NCBI GenBank assembly: GCA_021030915.1
Contig: JAGEMR010000012.1
Location: forward strand, 1-64,000
Direction: 5' to 3'
From: Astrothelium macrocarpum
Taxonomy: Eukaryota > Ascomycota > Dothideomycetes > Trypetheliales > Trypetheliaceae
DNA length: 64,000 nucleotides
Shown here: positions 43,493 through 54,046 of the stretch, piece by piece
Layout of the letters: every line of letters begins with the position of its first letter
Position numbering within the stretch: the first letter of the stretch is position 1
Notes under the pieces: generated by a model
What the model was told of the DNA's origin: nothing
The model's input: the letters and a program-made list of their open reading frames with translations, nothing else
The model's database searches: none
Position numbers and translations under genes: made by a program

Positions 43493-44605
43493 AGGCAGGC
43501 TGAGAACGTTTCGCTGCTGGGTCAGAGTCTTTTTTTTACTAGCTGATTAATGATTAATTGACACTTGGAGCTCACCTCATTGACGCACTGTGCACAACAT
43601 TTCGCTGTAAAGTGCTTCTGAAATAAATGGCAAAGCATCGAAAAGTCCCGGGGGTATTCCCTAATCAAATTTGACTTTTTGAGCGAATATTCGGAGAGGG
43701 AAAAAACAAATTCAGTGCGCTACCCCCACGGATCGAACCCAAGACTTTGCCCACCAAAAAAAGAAGCCCCCCGAGGGAGGCACCCTCAGAGACAACTTTG
43801 TAGAGACCTTACACCAAACCTGGCGGCACCTTGCAACAGAACGTTGCGCAGCACTTTCTGCCACAGGCACATTAGCGACTTCTCGTTGAGTCAAGCTAAT
43901 GCTAATGCTCGGTAACCACTCCGCCATCTCCTCGGGCAGAAACCTAGAGAACCAGAATAATATATCAACCCCCAAAATTAAATGACCATCACTGGGCCTT
44001 GAAAGATGTTTCATCAAGTCCCAACGCTGGTTTCGATAAACTAATAAAATTCAGTTTTCATAGTCGTTTAAAAGTGATGTAGATAAAATTATTGGAGCGA
44101 TCAGGCAACGAAAATGTGTATACTTGGCGTTCCTGGTACACGCGCGGAAGCTTTCCAAACTACTCCATGAGGACCACCTTATGAGTCCATCCAAAAGGTC
44201 ACATTACTATATCTTTCAGCAGTAGCCAAGCAGAAGAGGATGGTCATCTTGGTATTGTTGCTTGCGTCGATTCGATTGACGCATAGCGCACACAGAATAT
44301 AATGGGCGGCGATTCCAATCATGTGTCTCGAAACCACCTTTACTTTGCATCACGGAACATGTTAGCTAATAGGTGGGTTTGGCAGATGTGAGCCGCTATC
44401 AACGGGCTTCGAAGAGTTGAAATGTTTGTGTCTATTCCGTCTCATGTTGAGAACCTCAAAGAGATGAAGTCTACACTGTGACTAAGCCGGGCCAAGAGTT
44501 TCGCTGCTCTGCATCTTTGCTCTGGGGGAATACACACAAACGATCAACTATCTCCCTACTGTCCCTTCCAACTTCCTACCGCTTTGTCGTTATCATACAA
44601 ACACA
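43493..44605. other. Intergenic stretch containing a Pol III-like relic
   Basis: Apart from the tRNA-like signals at 43713-43935 (listed separately), no gene or repeat could be supported between the acidic-tail protein gene and RTC6. Confidence 0.45.
43713..43935 (-). ncRNA. tRNA-like / Pol III unit relic: A box, distant B box, T-run
   Basis: On the minus strand GAGATGGCGGAGTGGTTACC (43935-43911) looks like the 5' end and A box of a Leu/Ser-type tRNA. About 170 nt later GGTTCGATCC (43739-43730) is a perfect B box, and TTTTTT lies about 25 nt further on, just past the left end given here. Between them are a long hairpin (GCATTAGC pairing with GCTAATGT) and a GC-rich hairpin (GCCTCC/GGGGGC). 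No standard cloverleaf forms and the acceptor ends do not pair. It may be a decayed tRNA with an insertion, a SINE-like copy, or an unrecognised Pol III RNA. Confidence 0.3.
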
Positions 44606-45067
44606 ATGGCATTCGCACGTTCTCTCAACCTTGCACAAAATTTTTGGCGATTTGCTCCTCCAATTCGAACAACCAATGCGCCTCGAACCATCTCTACCTT
44701 TGCACGTCCAACCAGAATCTCAATCACATACCTATCTAGATTACAAGAGCGGAGGCAAGCAATTGATATCACATCTCGAACTACATGGTCGGCAACACGT
44801 GTTATTGTGCGGAATGTGGACCAAGTCCGAGGCATGAAAGTACGGAGTTCTGTCAAGAAACTCTGCGAATGCTGTAAGGTATGCGTATATCCTATGCAAT
44901 CGGCCACGATCATTTAGCTAGTGATATGTTAACATATTGGTCAGAGTGTTCGAAGGAAAGGGAGAGTATACATAATATGCAGCGCCAATCCGAAGCACAA
45001 GCAAAGGTATGATCATGCTCGACGTAAAATCTTCAGCGGCTTCCTAACAAGGTACAGGCAAGGTTGA
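44606..45067 (+). CDS. RTC6: Mitochondrial large-subunit ribosomal protein bL36m
   Basis: Three exons (44606-44878, 44945-45006, 45058-45067) give 114 residues. The first ~70 residues form a basic mitochondrial presequence (MAFARSLNLAQNFWRFAPP...TISTFARPTRIS). The mature part is bacterial-type L36: GMKVRSSVKKLCECCK, then SVRRKGRVYIICSANPKHKQ, with a Cys/Cys/Cys/His zinc ribbon (CECC and CSANPKH). The last exon is only 10 bp and adds RQG and the stop. A nearby alternative acceptor at 45050 (AACAAG) would instead add RYRQG. The protein sits in the mitoribosome near the peptidyl-transferase region. It is convergent with RTC5, with 245 bp between stop codons. Confidence 0.96.
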
Positions 45068-45312
45068 ATATACCCGACTCTACTAAGAGCGACATGATCA
45101 ATGTACGATAGATAGATCCCGGCAACCTGAGGATTGACTATGCAAACAAAATACAAGAATATATATACCCCTTCTGGACGTTCAGGTACAATAGCGGCTA
45201 GGCATATTCAAGGCAGGGACGAGAGAGAATCTCAATCACACATGTACATCATAAAAATTGGAACAAAATCGTATCACAATCGTCCACCCAATCCCCTCCC
45301 ATCCCCCTCTCG

Positions 45313-47395
45313 TCATCCCATACTACCCCCACTCCTCTCCCCACTAATCAACCCGGCCATCTTCAACAACTCCCTATCCGCCTCCACACTCCCTTTCCCC
45401 AAATTGACATCCCGCCGCCTCAACGCCTCTCTCTCCTCCCACTCCCACGCCCTCCGCTGTCTCTCCATCTCCTCCTCCCCACCCACCCCCCACACTTCCA
45501 CAGCCTCAATCTCAAACCGATCCTGCCAGTCCGCATCGCGCAGCACGCTCGCGTGGAACGAGCCTCCTCCCGACGCCAGATGCGTGAAAGCGCCGAACTC
45601 GAGCGCGTCGTCCAAGTGCAGGGACACGGGCCCCGGCGTGAAGATGCCGCCTCCACTGAGACTGCTGCGGTGGCGGTGCGCGGTCGGCGATGTGGAGACG
45701 GTCGCAGAGGGTGACGCGAGGCTGGCGGTCGTGGCTGCAACTTGTTGAGCTGCGGAGCCCGGGGTTGCAGAGCCAAAGCCGAGTCCAGGGACGGGATACG
45801 AAGGCGGTTTGGAGAAGTAGATGTAGTCTGTGGCTAGGGATGAAGCGCGGAAGACGTCGTGGGTGGGTGCGAGTTGGAAGAGGAGGGTGTCTGCGGTGCC
45901 GAAGTTGTGTTTGTGTGTGTGAGTCCAGGGCACGGGGATGTAGGCGCCGAAGACGAGACGGTGGGCGTTGTTGGTGGAGTAGCTTGGTGGGAAGTCGGCG
46001 GTGCTAGCGGGGGAGGTGGGCGTGGATGTGTCGCTGGATGGAAGGCGGGAATGGGGGAGGGAGTCGGCGAAGGTGCGTTCACGGCTTCCGGTGGGGTTGG
46101 TGGGAAGGCGAGTGCCGGCGACGAGGAGGATAGTAGGGCTTTGCCAGTTGAAAACGCTCTTCTCGAAGCTGCCCATGCTGAAGCCCTGCTCAGCACCAGA
46201 ATAGAGGGGACGCAGGCGATGGAAGAGCGGTTCGCCGCCTTGCTTGAGAAAGAAAGAGAGTTGGTTGAGAACAGGCATGGTAAGGATTTCTCCTTCTTTT
46301 GGGAGCACTGGAATGGGCTTGGGAGGGGATTTTGGAGTAAAGGGTGTCTTTGGTGTCTTGGGAGTTGTTGGACTTTGTGGTGTCGGGAGTGCCGAAGTTC
46401 TCCTGGATAGGTCAATGTCCTTTGCGAACAAGAAGTGCTCGAAAAGTGGTCCTAGCCCATCGAAGAGATATGGTAATGTAGTGTTGATGATTTTCTTGAA
46501 TGTCTTGTATGAAATACCGGGGCCTTTATCGACACCAAAAGATGACAGAATGTTATGTGCCGTCTGCCTAATTGTCGCTACCCTTTGATCAGTGAGATCG
46601 CTCGCAGAAATCGACAGGTCTTGCTGAGCATGTAAAGGTGCTACAAGCAAGAGCAATTCCAGGAGCTTGAGAAAATTATCACTTGGAATGATGGAGCGGA
46701 GTATATTTGATCTTTCTGCCTCTTGAAAGACGCCAATAGCATCGAGCGAATCCAGCGCCGCCAAAGTCAGGTCATCGTCATCTTCAAATTCCTCCTCGTC
46801 ACCCGTCGCTTGGTCGATAGAGAAGCCAGCAGCCTTGGATAAAGTTGTTTGGCTTTCGTCTTTTGGTCTTGGGGGTTCATCCACACTTTGTCTCTCTTTC
46901 TCATCACGAATGTGCAATGACTTTCGATCGTACACCGCAAGACTTTGGTAGATTACTCTCGTCCATTGACCTTTTCCTGTTTTCAATACTTTTGTGTACC
47001 TTCCTGTCAGCAGCGTGACAACTTTGAGCAGAGCATCTGAAGTAAGAATTGCCGGAGCCTGGCTAGGAAAAGGAAAAGCTCCGAGATAAGTTGCCATTTG
47101 ATTAATGATAGGTCCAACGCCCAAAACATCGGGAAGCTCCAGGAATCGACATAACGTCGGTTCACTCCAATACTTTAACCCTGATTGGGAATCCGCAAGG
47201 GTCTTGAAGACCTCTTTGAAATGATAAAGCTCAAGAGAGGTGAAACACTTCGTAGCAAAGGCCTCGGTCAAATCATGGTTGAGTCGATCTGCATGAGCCC
47301 AAGTAAGCAGTCCATCTCATTGTAAAGAAGCACCAATCAGCTCTACCTATGGAGGGAGGTTCTTGATTTCCTAATACCGAAACGCCTTGACCCAT
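45313..47395 (-). CDS. RTC5: TLDc-domain protein Rtc5 (V-ATPase-associated)
   Basis: Two exons (47395-47347, 47288-45313; 58-bp intron) give 674 residues. Exon 1 provides MGQGVSVLGNQEPPSI; the Gly-2 context fits N-myristoylation, known for Rtc5. Then come LTEAFATKCFTSLELYHFKEVFKTLAD and KYWSEPTLCRFLELPD (an EF-hand-like helical N-domain), an acidic loop (EEEFEDDDDLTLAALDS), a Thr/Pro linker (TPKTPKTPFTPKSPPKP) and a split TLDc domain. TLDc segments are PTILLVAGTRLP, RLVFGAYIPVPW, ADTLLFQLAP, YIYFSKP, GPVSLHLDDALEFGAFTHL and FEIEAVEVWGVGGEEEM. TLDc proteins bind V-ATPase and promote disassembly. Ser/Pro-rich insertions interrupt the domain. The 5' half of the minus-strand TLDc region is GC-rich. 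Confidence 0.93.
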
Positions 47396-48122
47396 GATTG
47401 GATGAGAAGGAGGACGGGCTGGACCGTTTCAAGATTCACCACATCCTACCTGTAATCAGGTTCGAAGAGGCTGCTGCGGTGTACTCCATTAGGCATCTCC
47501 CTCTGCAAATCATCTCTGGATAATAAGACAATCGAGCTGCGCTTGAGAGGTGAAACAGTGGCGTTCCATTAATCGCGGGGTTAACCCGAACCCTACAGCA
47601 ATCCAACTCGCATTTTACTCATACTCGAACCTTCGCATTGTACTCTATAGGTCCGTCATTCGTTCTCTGCTTCTTACTCGTGGCTTAGATGTTGAAGAAA
47701 TGAGACCCCTTTGGCCTTCTCTTTCCTTGCGCCCTGTCCTGCGAGATGAAGGCATTGTGATGGATCGAAACATTCTATTTTGGGCACTAACCTTGCTCTC
47801 CAACAGCCTATCGGCTTGGCCGGCAACATTATGGCTTCGGTTGATCACCAGTCATTGCACTTATAGTCCGTACCCCGAGTAGGCAGGATTGCTTGAAATG
47901 GATTCGTTTTACTCCTTAATACGAAACGAACGTGCCTGTTGCTGGCCCGCAGCGCGCCAAGGCTGAACAAGTCTGCGCCACTGGGCTCAGAACCAGGCCA
48001 ATATTTCCCCAGCTCCGATGTCAAAAGTCTGGAGTGGACCTTTCCTTTTAATAATGTTCTAACCTTCATTTCTAAACAGTCGCTCTTGAATTTCGAGATC
48101 CAAGATCTCATTTGTTGCAAAC
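47396..48122. promoter_or_regulatory. Divergent intergenic region, RTC5 and GH76 genes
   Basis: About 730 bp between divergent start codons. Short frames on either strand (47550-47882, 47939-48136) have no family features. No specific site was recognised. Confidence 0.45.
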
Positions 48123-49583
48123 ATGCGTTTTCTTGAATCACTCCCCTTTATCATTTCCTTGCTTTTACAGCATACACATGCCATCAACCTCGATCTCCAG
48201 GATCAGAGTTCAATTAAAAATGCAGCCAAAACAATTGTCGGAGATATCATGACCATTTACAATACGACAGACAAGCAGAATATCGGCATCTTCGAACCCC
48301 CTTATTACTGGTGGGAAGCAGGCTCAGTATGGGACAGCCTCATCAATTACTGGTTCTTGACGGGCGACGACCAGTATAACGAGCAAGTTGCTGCACATTT
48401 GAGTTTCCAGGTGGGACAACATGAAGATTTCATGCCGACCAACCAAACTCTGGACGAGGTGAGCCTTATCACACATCAAGCAAAGCTCTACGTGCATGCT
48501 AACAACTAACTCAAGGGCAACGACGACCAAGCCATCTGGGCCCTCGCCGCCATGACTGCCGCTGAACGCGACTTTCCCGTCCCCGCCAATCAATCGTCCT
48601 GGCTCACACTCGCGTCCAACGTCCTCGACGACCAAATCGCGCGCTGGGATAATTCCACCTGCCACGGCGGTCTCCGCTGGCAAATCTTCACCTTCAACAA
48701 CGGCTACAACTACAAAAACTCCCTCTCCAACGGCCTCTTCCTCCACCTCGCCGCGCGCCTCGCCCGCTACACCGGCAACGCCACCTACACCGCCTGGGCC
48801 AACGAATCCTACACCTGGCTGCAGACCACCGGCCTCATCTCCCCCCAATACGACGTGTGGGACGGCACGGACGACACCACGGGCTGCACCACCTTCAACC
48901 GCATCCAATGGAGCGGCAACGTGGCGCCCATCCTCGCGGGCGCCGCCGTCATGGCCAACATCACCAACGGCACCGCGGCCGGCAGCGCCTGGCTCAACCG
49001 CACGCAGCACCTGCTCAACGCGTCGGCCATCTTCTGGGGCCCCTCGGAGTCCGACCACAGCAACAGCAACAACTCCAACGTCCTGTTTGAGCTCGCGTGC
49101 GAGAGCGCCCACACCTGCGACACCGACCAGCTCGCGTACAAGGGGCTGTTTGCGTCGGCGCTCGCGGAGACGGCGTATTTCGTGCCGGCGACGGCCGGGC
49201 AGGTGCTGCCGGTGTTGCGGGCGTCGGCCGGGGCCGCGAGCGAGTCGTGCACGGGCAAGAGCAGTTGGAGCCAGAGCGGGAGTGCGTGTGGCGCGACGTG
49301 GCGGACTGGGAAGTATGATGGGAGTACGGGGTTGAGCCAGGAGGTGGCGGCGCTGGATGTGGTGTTGGCGAATCTGGTGCCGGGGATGGGCGTGTTGGAT
49401 AGTGCGAGTGCGCCGAATGCGACGAGTGGTGGGAGCGGGGGGACGACTACGGGGGGTGGGAGTGGAGCAAGTCCGTCCGCGAGTGGGACGGGGAGTGCCA
49501 AGCCAAAGGGGAGTGGGGCGGGAATGGTGGAGATGTCGTGGTTGCTGGTGATGGGGACATTGGCGTTTTGGGTTTTTTGCTAG
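48123..49583 (+). CDS. GPI-anchored GH76 endo-1,6-alpha-mannosidase-like (Dcw1/Dfg5 family)
   Basis: Two exons (48123-48458, 48516-49583; 57-bp intron) give 467 residues. A signal peptide (FLESLPFIISLLLQHTHAINL) is followed by GH76 motifs: IFEPPYYWWEAGSVWDSLINYWFLTGD, the catalytic acid pair in GNDDQAIWALAAMTAAE, GGLRWQI, YKNSLSNGLFLHLAARLARYTGN and GCTTFNRIQWSGN. Fourteen or so Asn-X-Ser/Thr sites fit a glycosylated wall protein. The C-terminus is a Gly/Ser/Thr linker ending in a hydrophobic tail (MSWLLVMGTLAFWVFC), a GPI signal. Dcw1/Dfg5 proteins are thought to transfer GPI-proteins into the cell wall glucan. Exon 2 is markedly GC-rich compared with exon 1 and the surroundings, producing long antisense shadow frames. 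Confidence 0.94.
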
Positions 49584-49859
49584 GCTATTTTCTGTGGATT
49601 AGATACCCTGGAGTATTGTTTGTTTTATTACGAGTACCGTATGTTCGGTTATGTGATATCAGCAACCGAAAACTCGACTAAGTTCTTACACTCTTTACAT
49701 AAACCGACCGAAATACCGATTTCCCTCCAGCTCCACCGCCAATGTATGCATCGCTAAATGAATCAACAAGTCCCTTGGGACAGCAAGAATCAGAACTGCT
49801 ATAGCAATGTCTGTATTCAGGGCAACCTCTAATAACTCTACGCTCCCTCCAACAAGCGT

Positions 49860-51841
49860 TTATTCAATCCTGACAACTTTCTTCACTCTTCCAGCACCAT
49901 CGCCAATCTCCCTAACTCCTGGCGTCCCGTCTTCTGCAACACCATCGATATCCTCGGCATCACCTTCGTCAGGTTTCGGAAGCCTCATCGCAAGATAGAC
50001 GTATTCTGCCCTTGTCATCTTGTCCATTACGTCATCCATGTAGCGTCTCACCTCCTCCGGTGGCGCCACTGCCTGTTGAAGTACACTGAGAACCTTGGCA
50101 TCATCAGAGGAAAATCGAACAGTAACGGGTTGATAGTAGTCTAATGAGGGATCGTAAATTGGTGCGTTCACATCCCCAGTTCCTTCTGTCTCCGTGGGCT
50201 CAGCCTTTAGATTTGGGGCAGACGAAGACCTAGAATTAGACTTGGTTGCAGTTTTCGTTTTTGCGGAAGTCTGGCTATTGCAATTCGAATTGGCAGTGCT
50301 ACCACGACGCACAATGAGAAAGCTCGCAATGACTACATTACAATTCGGAAGGTACTCGAGAATGCTATAACGCGGAAACAGGAAGCGATCGCCATTCTTT
50401 TCGAATTCGATCAAGGCGTCCCGCGTATCGGGCCCACGAGGAGAGGCAGTATTGTTAGCCTTCGAAAGTGGTGGATTAGACTGATAGTATGCCTGAGGTT
50501 GGGAAGATGAAGAGGTACCATGGTGTGGTCGAAGTGGGGTAGTAGAAGGTTGGTATGTTGAATGACCTGGTGTTGCCTTATTAGGGACTCCATTGGAAGT
50601 TGGTGCTTGTGAGTTGCCTTGAACAACAGGGGTTCCCGGAGCTTGCACGGGTTTGGGAGCGCCGGGACGGGAATTCATGGTGGGTGAGGCAGACATTTTT
50701 GCGTTTTGGGCTTTCTCCTCGTTTTGTTTTGTGAGTACAGCGCTAAGCCCATCAATATGACGTTGGAATATTTTCAATTGCTCTTCCGTAGCTTGTCCAG
50801 ATGCGACAGTTTTCATCAAACTTGTGAGCTGAGGATCAGATGATGCTTTCTTAGCCAAGGCATGAATCACAGGATCTGGCTTGGGTTCAGCCGTGCTTGG
50901 TGATACATTATTTTCCATTTTTGGCCTTCCTCCTACACCATTCATATTCGGATTTGGTGTTGATGGACTTTGTTTCGATCTCTGCGAGCTTGACGGAACG
51001 CCATTTGTAATTTCTGTTGCGCTGGTGGCATTGCCAGAATTTGTATGATTTTGTGGCTGGGGAAGGATTTGATCGTGTGGAGGCTGCGCAGCATGTGGAG
51101 AATGGGGTTTCGGTGAAGAATGTGGTGGAGGGAGTGTTCGATTTTGAAAGTCAACTGCAGGAGGCACCTTTGATGGCTGCGGTTGAGATGTTAGTGGTGA
51201 AGGAGTCTGCTGGTATGGCGAATGATGCTGTGAGGCGCGCAATGGTAACGGAGGAGTCACCACAACGCCGTTTGGGGGTCCATACTGCATCACTGGCCTA
51301 TGTGCCGGAAATGATTGCTTGTGTGATTGGTTGAGAGTAGCAGGATCTTTCACAATGAACAACTTTGCATCGAATACGTGGGGTTCGATGGTCAGACGAC
51401 ACGGTCCCACTAGCTGCATAGACTTGGTGTCTGGATTGTTCTCTGGAGCAGCGACATTTTTGGACTTGGAGGGTTTCGTCCAGTATCGTTCGAATATTCC
51501 TTCACTCAGCCATTTGTTGCGTGACCGCTTGAGTGACTCGGCCAAGACTCCACTAAGGGAGGAGTGAGTACCGGTATTCCACGAAACTAAATATCAGATG
51601 CATACCTTTGAGCTATGGATTGATACTCTTTATTTGACAAGTCCAAAGGTTGAGGCTCGCCGACAGCAGGAAGAGGTTTTCCCTCAGAAATCTTAGTCGG
51701 CAGGGAGTTCGTGGCTGGTTTGATGGTGACGGGCTCCGGCACAATTATCTCTTTGCTGTCCTCCACTATCTGTGCCGAAGCTCTTCTCTTGGCCGGAGCC
51801 TCGCCCTTTGCCCTTGTGCTAGCCTTGCGTTTCTCGACCAT
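49860..51841 (-). CDS. SWC3: Swc3-domain protein, probable SWR1 chromatin-remodelling subunit
   Basis: Two exons (51841-51606, 51552-49860; 53-bp intron) give 642 residues. The N-terminus is basic (MVEKRKASTRAKGEAPAKRRAS). The Swc3-like domain reads LPTKISEGKPLPAVGEPQPLDLSNKEYQSIAQSG joined to VLAESLKRSRNKWLSEGIFERYW; this includes the helix pair conserved in fungal Swc3. The rest is a long Pro/Gln/Ser-rich disordered region with a helical segment (LAKKASSDPQLTSLMKTVASGQATEEQLKIFQRHIDGL). It is followed by a C-terminal block (RDALIEFEKNGDRFLFPRYSILEYLPN, YYQPVTVRFSSDD, VRRYMDDVMDKM). SWR1 exchanges H2A for H2A.Z at promoters. The identification rests on the N-terminal domain; the C-terminal block is common in filamentous fungal homologues. 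Confidence 0.78.
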
Positions 51842-52356
51842 TTGAATTTGCGTTTGGAACGTCAAGGAACAAGTGGAGTGGTCAGGTTGGAGGGCCTTGT
51901 AGGTAATCGCGCAGCATGGGTACCGGTGAAGCAATCTGATAGCGTTGTTAAGTTCTATGGGAGATTCGCGTCAAGACACATTCTGGACAGACCTTTAACA
52001 AGCCCAGCAGAGGCGAGCAAAGCCACGGGTGGTGGCAAGCTCTGGGCTTGGGGAGAAGGAAGAGGCAAAAAGTCGAGGGGAGTTTCCCCAAAGTTGCGGA
52101 GGTGAACGGCTGCGGGACCATTCATTCATCACGTTTTGTTTCGCATCTCCACCGACCTTCCACATCCTTCAAGCACTATCTTTGAAACGAGACTGCTTAA
52201 TCAGTCTTATTAACAATCTTCCTCCTTCCATTCACGTCCCATGGTCGAGGACACCAATTTTGGTCTCGGATGAAAAGCAGAGATATTGCAGTCGTCCTTT
52301 GACAAGGAAACCGTCTCTCAGTTGCTACAGTAGGAATTTCTTCTAATTACGTGGGG
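51842..52356. promoter_or_regulatory. Divergent intergenic region, SWC3 and hydrolase genes
   Basis: About 515 bp between divergent start codons. The plus-strand frames 51650-52105 and 52029-52346 are antisense shadows or chance. No specific element was recognised. Confidence 0.45.
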
Positions 52357-53929
52357 ATGGAAGCACTGTCAACCCTTGGCTTGATTCTGTCGGTACTCTG
52401 TGCTTTGCTTACTGCATACCTTCTCTTGATTGCTTGCCTTTCAATTCCATGTATCCAACGGTTGTACGTAACAGTATTTCCCATAGTCCGTCCAGTTCTC
52501 TCTAATCTCCAAAGCGCCCTTTATGCTCATAAGATCCGCACTCCAATTTGGTGGCATAACATTTACGAACCTCAAGTCTTTGGTTTTGCAAGTGTGTTCT
52601 TCAATGACAATCCTTTTCCGCAAGTCCCTCACAATTCTAAGAAAATCAAATCACGCCCTTCAGAATCAAATCAACCGATAACACATCTCTCTTTGCTTGG
52701 CATGTCTTGCCCCTCGGTCTGTATGAGCAACATGAGACAGCGCTCCTCAAACAACAGTCCGGCGTTGCCGACGAGTTCACATCCACTCTCAGTTTTCAGC
52801 TCCTCAAGTCCGACCCAGAGAGTAAGCTTGTCATAAATTGTAAGGGTCTTTCATATCCCTGTGCAACAAGATCATACTAAATGGAATGACTAGTCCATGG
52901 TGTTCGTTGGACCCCTTATTCCTTTCCTTCACTGCCTTGTTGATAGATATTTCAGAACGCTGGCCACGTTGCCCAAGGCTGGCGTACTGATACCTACCGA
53001 GTTCTCACCACCAACCCTTCCAACTTGGATACTCATCTCATCACGATCGACTATCGCGGCTTCGGCGTCTCCAGCGGCAGTCCCACCGAACGTGGTCTCA
53101 TTTCAGATGGGGTGGCGCTGGTAAATTGGGCCTTGCAAGTTGCGAAGATTTCGCCAGAGCGAATCGTTATTCTTGGACAAAGCCTGGGCACCGCGGTGGC
53201 TGCTGGAGTAGTGCACCATTTTGCAACGAATCCGCATGGGCCCGTTTCACTTACGCTGGATGAAGAGGTAGGATGGAGGGGGTTAGATGAAGGTGAGGAT
53301 GCGGAAGTAGAGAGGAGGAAGAATGAGAGAGTAGTATTTGCGGGTGTGATATTAGTTGCGTCGTTCACGTATCTACCTACCCTGCTTCTGACTTACCGCA
53401 TTGCGGGCTTGATTCCCATCCTTGCTCCTATTCGTCCGTTTCGCTTCATGCATTTGTTTCTCGACAAACTGATTATTGACGAGTGGAATACTGCGCAGCG
53501 ACTACAATACTATCAAAGAGCCGTGAAAGGAACCAAAAGCACTCTAGCGCTCATTCACGCGCTGAACGATGCTGACATTCCATGGACACATAGCCTGAAT
53601 TTGTTCTGTGATATGGTTCGTGCAGAGGTCGGAGGAGACAGCGAAGAAAGCCGAGATGCAGAAAAGCGATATGGACACATTGCTGAAGCAAAAAAGAAGA
53701 TTTACCCGGGAGCGCGTGAATGGATAGAAAAGGATGGGCGAAATGTTCGACTGGACATTGTGCAATATGGCGGTCAGTACTTTCTTCTGCTCAAACATCA
53801 GTAGTTGGAAATCTTGTTGACAACGTAAATGCAGGACATAATCGTGTTGTCACTTATTCGCACGTTTCGCTGGCTGTCATTAGGGCCTTTCGAAAGTCCG
53901 AAGCAAGTCTGGCTGGACCACTGATATGA
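52357..53929 (+). CDS. ABHD12-like alpha/beta hydrolase, membrane-anchored
   Basis: Five exons (52357-52591, 52642-52839, 52894-52901, 52956-53772, 53835-53929) give 450 residues. The third exon is only 8 bp and is required to complete the oxyanion-hole sequence NFHGNAGHVAQGWR. An N-terminal hydrophobic anchor (ALSTLGLILSVLCALLTAYLLLIACL) precedes the hydrolase fold: TSLFAWHVLPLGLYE, IDYRGFGVSSGSPTE, the nucleophile elbow ILGQSLGTAVAAG, ALNDADIPW (probable acid) and GGHNRVVTYSH (probable His). Homologues act on lysophospholipids or monoacylglycerols at the ER; the substrate here is inferred only from family. It overlaps nothing and is convergent with BNA4, with 117 bp between stop codons. Confidence 0.93.
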
Positions 53930-54046
53930 TTACTATAGTACAAGTTATATGGTATCTTAGATCATCTTGCATACCCAAGGTCCAATGCTGTTTTGTCCAC
54001 CGAATTAAATCTCAAATGACCATTGCATCATGGTCGAGGATTACAA

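Noticed and set aside
45859..46410. 183-codon plus-strand frame opposite RTC5
   Set aside because: A shadow of the GC-rich TLDc and Pro/Thr linker coding sequence. RTC5 on the other strand has full family support.
48324..49501. Long antisense open frames opposite the GH76 gene
   Set aside because: They are composed of Gly/Val/Ala/Arg runs produced by the GC-rich third positions of the real gene, with no start context or family match.
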